A stretch of DNA of 5,734 nucleotides from Nitrospinota bacterium (GTDB lineage: Bacteria > Nitrospinota > Nitrospinia > UBA9942): contig JACRGN010000327.1 of NCBI GenBank assembly GCA_016234205.1, forward strand, positions 1-5,734, written 5' to 3'. The notes under the pieces were generated by a model. The model was not told the DNA's origin. It saw only the letters and a list, made by a program, of their open reading frames with translations, and made no database searches. Each line of letters opens with the position of its first letter. Position 1 is the stretch's first letter. The position numbers and the translations under genes are program-made. Below, in pieces: positions 1 through 3,683 of the stretch.

Positions 1-91
1 AGATTTACGCAGATAAACCTTGAATATTTTTATTCAAATAAGAAAGATAATTTTCTTTTTATAATCAAGTAGTTTCTGCGATTATCTGCGT
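1..91. repeat. Degenerate inverted repeat with CTGCG ends
   Basis: ACGCAGATAA at 7-16 is the exact reverse complement of TTATCTGCGT at 82-91. Between them is very A/T-rich DNA holding a smaller hairpin: TTGAATA at 20-26 and TATTCAA at 31-37 around a TTTT loop. A second CTGCG lies at 76-80. Sequences of the type 'atctgcgtaaatctgcgt' are common intergenic repeats in many bacteria, so this may be a decayed copy of such an element, possibly cut by the window edge. No reading frame here looks coding. The inverted repeat is seen directly; its nature as a mobile or REP-like element is inferred. Confidence 0.4.
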
Positions 92-154
92 CCAATTGCA
101 TTTTTTGGGTTCAAAGAATTGAGCAAAAAATTCACGTGGTGGCAAAAACAAGAA

Positions 155-184
155 TTGCCATAGAGAAAAGCTGTTCAATAATAA
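155..184 (+). promoter_or_regulatory. Weak candidate sigma-70-type promoter upstream of gvpN
   Basis: TTGCCA at 155-160 and TAATAA at 179-184 are separated by 18 bases, a fair but imperfect match to bacterial -35 and -10 boxes. If used, transcription would start near 190 and the leader would contain the two-hairpin repeat at 198-269 before the gvpN ribosome binding site. The region is A/T-rich, so chance matches are likely. gvpN could equally be transcribed from further upstream as part of a longer gvp operon. Confidence 0.22.
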
Positions 185-197
185 AGGTAGTTTTCGG

Positions 198-269
198 GTC
201 ATTCCTGCGAAAGCAGGAATCCAGAAGTATTTGAAAAACCACTGGATTCCGTGTCAAGCACGGAATGAC
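198..269. repeat. Two-hairpin 'GTCATTCC' intergenic repeat
   Basis: Two perfect hairpins sit inside a larger inverted repeat. The first is ATTCCTGC (201-208), loop GAAA, GCAGGAAT (213-220). The second is ATTCCGTG (246-253), loop TCAAG, CACGGAAT (259-266). The outer ends GTCATTCC (198-205) and GGAATGAC (262-269) are also complementary, as are GGAATCCAG (216-224) and CTGGATTCC (242-250), so the DNA could form either a dumbbell or one long stem. This is the widespread 'GTCATTCC...GCGAAAGC...GGAATCCAG' family of small intergenic repeats, similar in style to the ATTCC-ended dRS3 repeats of Neisseria. It ends 18 bases before the gvpN ribosome binding site and may affect the leader RNA. The reverse strand reads as a spurious short ORF across it. 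Confidence 0.8.
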
Positions 270-287
270 AGACTCATAGAAAAAAAT

Positions 288-295
288 GGAGGTGA
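288..295 (+). promoter_or_regulatory. Ribosome binding site that fixes the gvpN start
   Basis: GGAGGTGA at 288-295 is a near-complete match to the anti-Shine-Dalgarno sequence. It directly abuts the in-frame GTG at 296, which would leave no spacing, but stands six bases before ATG at 302. This decides for the ATG at 302 as the start. Confidence 0.8.
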
Positions 296-301
296 GTGAA
301 G

Positions 302-1288
302 ATGATTGATGAGATGACCACAGTATTAGAACCAAGTCCTTTACCAGACTTTGTAGAAACAAAGTATATCAAGGATGTTACTAATAGGTCCCTTTCCTAT
401 ATTAAGGCAGGTTTCCCAGTTCACTTTAGGGGAGTCTCAGGTACTGGTAAGACAACTTTAGCAATGCATATGGCAAGTAAAATAGGAAGACCGGTAGTAA
501 TGATTCATGGAGATGAAGAATTTACTACTTCTGATTTGGTGGGCGGCGAGTATGGCTATCGAATTAGAAAGGTTGTGGACAGATTTATCTCCAGGGTATT
601 AAAGACCGAAGAAGATATGGTAAGACGTTGGGTAGATAACCGCCTAACCGTTGCCTGTAAATATGGATTTACCTTAATATATGATGAATTTACCCGCTCA
701 AGGCCAGAAGCAAATAACATACTTCTTTCTATTCTCCAAGAAAAAATGATGGATTTGCCCGTGGGCAGAGGTGGTGAAGAACCGTATTTAAGGGTTGATC
801 CAGATTTTACCGCCATTTTTACATCTAACCCTGAGGAATATGCCGGGGTACACAGGAGCCAGGATGCCCTAAGGGACAGGATGATCACTATGGACTTAGA
901 CCATTTTGATTATGATACGGAACTGGCTATCATCCAGGCAAAGTCCAAACTCTCAAAACCCCATGCAGAGATAGTCGTTAACATTGTTCGGGGTTTAAGA
1001 GAGTCGGGAAAATGCGAATTTGCTCCTACCATTCGCGGCTGCATTATGATTGCCAAGACCCTTAAGGTCCAGGGCATTACCCCTATAAGAAGCGCCAATG
1101 GGGTTTTTATGCAGATGTGCCAGGATATATTGGCATCTGAGACAAGCAGGGTCGGTTCAAAGACAAACCAGGCCAAGGTAAAAGAAGTAGTTAAAGACCT
1201 TGTGGAGAAAGAACTTGGCAGGACCAAGAACACCAAGAGCGCAGATGAGATTAGGGAGAAATCCGAGGAAGAAACCGCTGTAGTTTAG
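302..1288 (+). CDS. gvpN: Gas vesicle protein GvpN (AAA+ ATPase)
   Basis: GvpN is a cytoplasmic AAA+ ATPase of the MoxR/CbbQ type. In studied gas-vesicle systems it is an accessory protein needed for vesicles to grow to normal size rather than for the initial shell. Starting at ATG 302 the protein has 328 residues, a usual GvpN length. The Walker A motif GVSGTGKT is at residues 44-51, Walker B LIYDE at 125-129 with D128 and E129, and sensor 1 (FTSNPEEY) at 173-180 with N176. The stretch IHGDEEFTTSDLVGG at 68-82 and YDEFTRSRPEANN at 127-139 are highly typical of GvpN. The C-terminus after about residue 285 is charged and Lys/Glu-rich. An in-frame GTG at 296 is possible but would touch the ribosome binding site. 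A 39-base gap leads to the next gene, suggesting co-transcription. No disruption is seen. Confidence 0.95.
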   Translation: MIDEMTTVLEPSPLPDFVETKYIKDVTNRSLSYIKAGFPVHFRGVSGTGKTTLAMHMASKIGRPVVMIHGDEEFTTSDLVGGEYGYRIRKVVDRFISRVLKTEEDMVRRWVDNRLTVACKYGFTLIYDEFTRSRPEANNILLSILQEKMMDLPVGRGGEEPYLRVDPDFTAIFTSNPEEYAGVHRSQDALRDRMITMDLDHFDYDTELAIIQAKSKLSKPHAEIVVNIVRGLRESGKCEFAPTIRGCIMIAKTLKVQGITPIRSANGVFMQMCQDILASETSRVGSKTNQAKVKEVVKDLVEKELGRTKNTKSADEIREKSEEETAVV

Positions 1289-1314
1289 ACGTTAAGGAAT
1301 AACAAAGCAAAATT

Positions 1315-1322
1315 GGAGGTGA
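1315..1322 (+). promoter_or_regulatory. Ribosome binding site of the AbrB-like gene
   Basis: GGAGGTGA at 1315-1322 stands five bases before ATG 1328. An in-frame TTG at 1313 overlaps this site and so cannot be the start. The block GGAGGTGA-(A/G)TGAA is nearly identical to that before gvpN, so the two genes have matched, strong initiation signals. Confidence 0.75.
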
Positions 1323-1327
1323 ATGAA

Positions 1328-1498
1328 ATGACACTGATGCGGGCATTTTCTAAGGTAGATAAAGAAGGAAAGATTAAGCTTCCCGGCAATATTCAGCGGG
1401 TAGTAGACTTAAAAGCCGGCCAATTGGTTGAGCTAAAGATTATGGGAGCAAGTAAAAAGAAAAGCATCCTAATTACTTCAAGGGAAAGCACAAGATAA
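1328..1498 (+). CDS. Very small AbrB/MazE-type (SpoVT_AbrB fold) protein
   Basis: The protein has 56 residues from ATG 1328. The segment FSKVDKEGKIKLPGNIQRVVDLKAGQLVELKI (written here as FSKVDKEGKIKLP, then NIQRVVDLKAGQLVELKI) follows the swapped-hairpin AbrB pattern: a first strand, 'D.EGKI.LP' turn, a short helix, then 'L..GQ.VEL.I'. Such domains normally dimerise and bind DNA as transition-state regulators or antitoxins. There is no toxin gene beside it, so an antitoxin role is unlikely; a local regulator or a structural accessory of the gvp cluster is more plausible, but this is inference. It lies between gvpN and a large palindromic element that begins on the very base after its stop codon. 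The basic tail (ASKKKS, TSREST) could contact nucleic acid. Confidence 0.7.
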   Translation: MTLMRAFSKVDKEGKIKLPGNIQRVVDLKAGQLVELKIMGASKKKSILITSRESTR

Positions 1499-1658
1499 AT
1501 CCCGTTAGAAAACTCACACGGGGTATTAGACCCCGTGTTCGTAAAATTTGGAATAGCCCTGTGGCAAGCCCCGTTAGATATTTACTATTGAATGGAAATA
1601 ATCCCATTGAATACTTATTATCTAACGGGGCAAGCCAGAGGGTATTTTCTAACGGGAT
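1499..1658. repeat. 160-bp multi-branched inverted-repeat element (CCCGTTAGA core)
   Basis: The ends ATCCCGTTAGAAAA (1499-1512) and TTTTCTAACGGGAT (1645-1658) are perfect 14-bp inverted repeats. Inside are a side hairpin, ACACGGGG (1516-1523) with CCCCGTGT (1531-1538); a second stem, CCCTGTGGC (1557-1565) with GCCAGAGGG (1634-1642), one mismatch; and an inner stem, CCCCGTTAGATA (1569-1580) with TATCTAACGGGG (1619-1630), perfect over 12 bp and extendable with a few mismatches down to AATGG/CCATT. The core CCCGTTAGA occurs four times, two in each orientation. There is no transposase or credible ORF, so it looks like a non-autonomous element, or one palindrome nested in another. It starts directly after the preceding stop codon and fills most of the 200-base gap. 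The remaining bases 1659-1698 hold only A/T-rich DNA and the next ribosome binding site. It might also act in RNA as a terminator or processing structure, though no clear U-tract follows. Confidence 0.85.
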
Positions 1659-1698
1659 AAAGATTGATTTTTAAAATTCTAAATCGGCAGGTGAGAAA

Positions 1699-2013
1699 AT
1701 GGTCAGAGGAGTTACGGAGTTAAGTGGTTTAAGAGAGATAAGGACTTTACATAGTGCCAAAAAGAGATCAATCCCCAGAGTGCAAAGCTCTACCTATCTT
1801 GATTTATATATGTTAAAAAAAGAAAAGGATAGGTTAGAAAAAGAAATTTATGTTTTAGATAAAAGGAAAAAGAGTATGCAAAAAAGGCTTGATGAGATTG
1901 ATGAAGAAATGAAAAAACTAGAAGAAGCAGAACATAGAAGAAGCCAGGCAAGACCCGAGGGATTTAAGAAGCCTTCAGGAAAAGACTGGAAGACTATGTC
2001 TCTAAAGTATTAA
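1699..2013 (+). CDS. Small coiled-coil protein of the gas-vesicle cluster
   Basis: This is a 104-residue, highly charged soluble protein with no signal peptide or membrane segment. Residues about 36-80 (from LYMLKKEKDRLEKE to EEMKKLEEAEHR) show a strong heptad-like pattern and should form a single long coiled coil. The N-terminal part carries the basic segment SAKKRSIPRVQSSTYLDLYML (residues 19-39), and the C-terminus is polar and Lys/Ser-rich. AGGTGA at 1689-1694, four bases before ATG, supports the start. It resembles small uncharacterised coiled-coil proteins found in bacterial gvp clusters, some of them called GvpV, but I cannot assign that name with certainty. A scaffold or adaptor role is plausible from context only. 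It is followed within 11 bases by a possible mini-ORF and then by gvpH. Confidence 0.8.
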   Translation: MVRGVTELSGLREIRTLHSAKKRSIPRVQSSTYLDLYMLKKEKDRLEKEIYVLDKRKKSMQKRLDEIDEEMKKLEEAEHRRSQARPEGFKKPSGKDWKTMSLKY

Positions 2014-2024
2014 AAGGGACTTAA

Positions 2025-2126
2025 TTGAAAAATAGGGGAATGGATAAAGGGAGGGGGAGAGAAAAAGAAGGTAATCTACCTTGTTTGATATGTAGAGGAA
2101 TAGGGGTTATCTATAAGAAAAAATAA
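2025..2126 (+). CDS. Possible 33-residue CxxCxGxG peptide
   Basis: A short open frame runs from TTG 2025 (or ATG 2040, 28 residues) to TAA 2124-2126. An AAGGGA at 2014-2019 stands five bases before the TTG, while the AGGGGA at 2034-2039 touches the ATG and would be poorly spaced. The peptide is Lys/Arg/Glu-rich and ends LPCLICRGIGVIYKKK. The CLICRGIG part fits CxxCxGxG, half of a DnaJ-type zinc-binding knuckle, and two such chains or a partner would be needed for full zinc binding. It fits neatly between its neighbours (11 bases after one stop, 21 before gvpH) in the same direction, which is why I list it. It may simply be a non-coding spacer. Confidence 0.35.
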   Translation: MKNRGMDKGRGREKEGNLPCLICRGIGVIYKKK

Positions 2127-2147
2127 TTTTTCAGGGGAGGTTAACAA

Positions 2148-2678
2148 ATGGCAAAAGAGAAGAAGAAAGAAGAAAAGGGTTTAGACATTGACTTTGGGAT
2201 AGAAAATTTAAGCCTTGGTGGCTTATTTAAAGGCATTGAGAAATTAATTGACCTCGCAGCAGATTTAAAGGAAGCAGGCGGCGAAATCAAAAAAGAAGGC
2301 GAGATAGACTTAAGCCATCTTAAAGAGGGTATGAAAGGGGTGTTTGGTTTTTCTATCAAGACAGCAGTTGGGGGCAAGCCCATAGTTGAGTCATTTGGTA
2401 ATATCAAGAGAACCCCTAAGGGACCAACCGTAGATGAAGAAAGAGAACCTATTGTAGATGTCTTTGACGAAAAGGAGAAAGTTGTAATTATAGCAGAGAT
2501 GCCAGGGATTGATGAGGAGTCCATATCCTTAGATTTAAAAGGGGATATATTAGAAATAAAGGCAGTAAGTAAAGATAGAAGGTACCACAAAGAGGTTTTA
2601 CTTCCGGTAAAGGTTAAACCTGAAACCCTTACCCGTTCCTATAAAAACGGAATATTAGAAGTAAGGATACACAAGTAG
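2148..2678 (+). CDS. gvpH: Gas vesicle protein GvpH (Hsp20-like chaperone)
   Basis: The 176-residue protein has a basic start (MAKEKKKEEK), an amphipathic segment LGGLFKGIEKLIDLAADL (residues 23-40), the GvpH-typical stretch GVFGFSIKTAVGGKP (64-78), and a C-terminal alpha-crystallin/Hsp20 domain from about 99 to the end. In that domain PIVDVFDEKEKVVIIAEMPG (101-120) and the closing NGILEVRIHK (167-176, the family's 'G.L.V' strand) are clear. It lacks the C-terminal I-x-I tail of classical small heat-shock proteins. GvpH in haloarchaea is an Hsp20-like protein that has been linked to gas-vesicle protein interactions and regulation. A strong GGGGAGG at 2134-2140 lies seven bases before ATG. The next gene follows after 69 bases that contain two hairpins. 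Confidence 0.9.
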   Translation: MAKEKKKEEKGLDIDFGIENLSLGGLFKGIEKLIDLAADLKEAGGEIKKEGEIDLSHLKEGMKGVFGFSIKTAVGGKPIVESFGNIKRTPKGPTVDEEREPIVDVFDEKEKVVIIAEMPGIDEESISLDLKGDILEIKAVSKDRRYHKEVLLPVKVKPETLTRSYKNGILEVRIHK

Positions 2679-2686
2679 TAAGACGA

Positions 2687-2736
2687 CCCCGCACTTACGT
2701 GTGGGGAATATAGATACCACACTCGTAAGAGTGTGG
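2687..2736. repeat. Tandem related hairpins running into the next ribosome binding site
   Basis: Two compact palindromes lie side by side. The first is CCCCGCAC (2687-2694), loop TTAC, GTGTGGGG (2699-2706), 8 bp with one G-T pair. The second is CCACACTC (2717-2724), loop GTAA, GAGTGTGG (2729-2736), 8 bp perfect. Their loops TTAC and GTAA are reverse complements, so the two are inverted copies of one motif. The last two bases of the second stem are the first two of the GGAGG ribosome binding site (2735-2739) of the ArsA-like gene. They may be REP-like repeats, and as RNA they could partly hide that site or define the 3' end of the upstream message. Confidence 0.75.
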
Positions 2737-2747
2737 AGGAACAATGG

Positions 2748-3683
2748 ATGGCATTAACCGGATTAAGAGAAGATACATTAAAATTGATTCTATTCGGCGG
2801 GAAAGGTGGTGTAGGAAAGACGACCTGTGCCTCAAGCACAGGTCTTTATTTGGCTAAAGATTTCAAAACATTATTGGTCTCAACAGACCCGGCGCATTCA
2901 GTCGCTGATAGTTTAGGGCTGAAAATAGGTGATGAGATAAAAGAAGTAAAAGGGATAAAGAATTTAAGCGCCCTTGAAATAAGTGCGGAGAAGACATTAT
3001 CAATGTTCAAAATAGAATATGATGTTGAGATAAGGAGACTCTTTGATACAAGCACTTATTTAGACAAGGAGGATATAGATTCCATACTTGCTCTGCCTAT
3101 ACCAGGGATAGATGAAGTAATGGGATTTAAGACGATTGTGGATTTAATTGAGGAGGGGGGATTTGACAAATATATAGTAGATACAGCCCCTACCGGTCAT
3201 GCCTTACGGCTTTTAACCTTGCCTGAACTATTGGATGACTGGATTAAGGTTATGGCAAAGATGAGGTGGAAGTATAGGTATATGGTTGAGAGATTTGCCG
3301 GGAAATACAAGCCTGATGAAGCCGATGATTTTTTATTAAGCATGAAAAAGACGGTAAAGAGAATAGGGAACATTCTCAAGGACCAACAGAGATGTGAATT
3401 CGTTGTTATTACTATCCCGGAAAGTATGGCGATTTTAGAGACAGAGAGATTAATAAATAATCTAAGTAAATATGGCATAAATGTAAGGCAGTTAGTGATA
3501 AATAATGTTTTAGAATCAACTGGCTGCGGTTTTTGTAGAGAGAGAAAAAAGGAACAGGAAAAATATATTAATCAGATAGGGGGGAGATTCAGTAACTTAA
3601 AGATAACAATTACTCCATTGCAATCTAAAGAAGTTAAAGGCATAGACGCCTTGGAGAATTTTAAGGAGTTTCTATTCAGGTAA
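2748..3683 (+). CDS. ArsA/Get3-like ATPase of the gas-vesicle cluster
   Basis: From ATG 2748 (GGAGG at 2735-2739, eight bases away) the protein has 311 residues, the size of a single-domain Get3/ArsA-type ATPase. An in-frame GTG at 2733 would swallow the ribosome binding site and is rejected. The deviant Walker A GGKGGVGKTT is at residues 17-26 with the signature K19 and catalytic K24; switch I STDPAHS is at 45-51; the ArsA signature DTAPTGHALRLL is at 145-156; and a CxxC pair, C260 and C263, matches the zinc-binding cysteines that join Get3 dimers. The arsenite-binding cysteines of true ArsA cannot be recognised and no ars genes are nearby, so arsenic transport is unlikely. Get3 proteins shield hydrophobic segments; handling the hydrophobic gas-vesicle shell protein or targeting it is the likely role (inference). 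Its stop overlaps the next start (TAATG), indicating translational coupling. Confidence 0.9.
   Translation: MALTGLREDTLKLILFGGKGGVGKTTCASSTGLYLAKDFKTLLVSTDPAHSVADSLGLKIGDEIKEVKGIKNLSALEISAEKTLSMFKIEYDVEIRRLFDTSTYLDKEDIDSILALPIPGIDEVMGFKTIVDLIEEGGFDKYIVDTAPTGHALRLLTLPELLDDWIKVMAKMRWKYRYMVERFAGKYKPDEADDFLLSMKKTVKRIGNILKDQQRCEFVVITIPESMAILETERLINNLSKYGINVRQLVINNVLESTGCGFCRERKKEQEKYINQIGGRFSNLKITITPLQSKEVKGIDALENFKEFLFR

Noticed and set aside
296..301. GTG start two codons upstream for gvpN
   Set aside because: It directly abuts the GGAGGTGA with zero spacing; the ATG at 302 has the usual six bases.
132..362. A 76-residue reverse-strand open frame over the gvpN leader
   Set aside because: It is read through the GTCATTCC repeat (giving the familiar spurious peptide LDSCFRRND) and overlaps the start of gvpN; it is a repeat artefact.
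1499..1658. CRISPR array or tRNA-like gene in the repeat-rich gap
   Set aside because: The repeats are inverted and nested, not regularly spaced direct repeats, and no tRNA acceptor, T-loop or CCA pattern is present.
2733..2747. GTG start for the ArsA-like gene
   Set aside because: This would place the GGAGG inside the coding region; ATG 2748 is correctly spaced and gives a normal N-terminus.
2822..2844. Perfect 9-bp hairpin GACCTGTGC / GCACAGGTC with a 5-base loop just after the P-loop of the ArsA-like gene
   Set aside because: The protein keeps normal family spacing here (GKTTCASSTGLYLA), so nothing was inserted. The loop resembles TCAAGCAC at 254-261, but this is too short to call a shared element.
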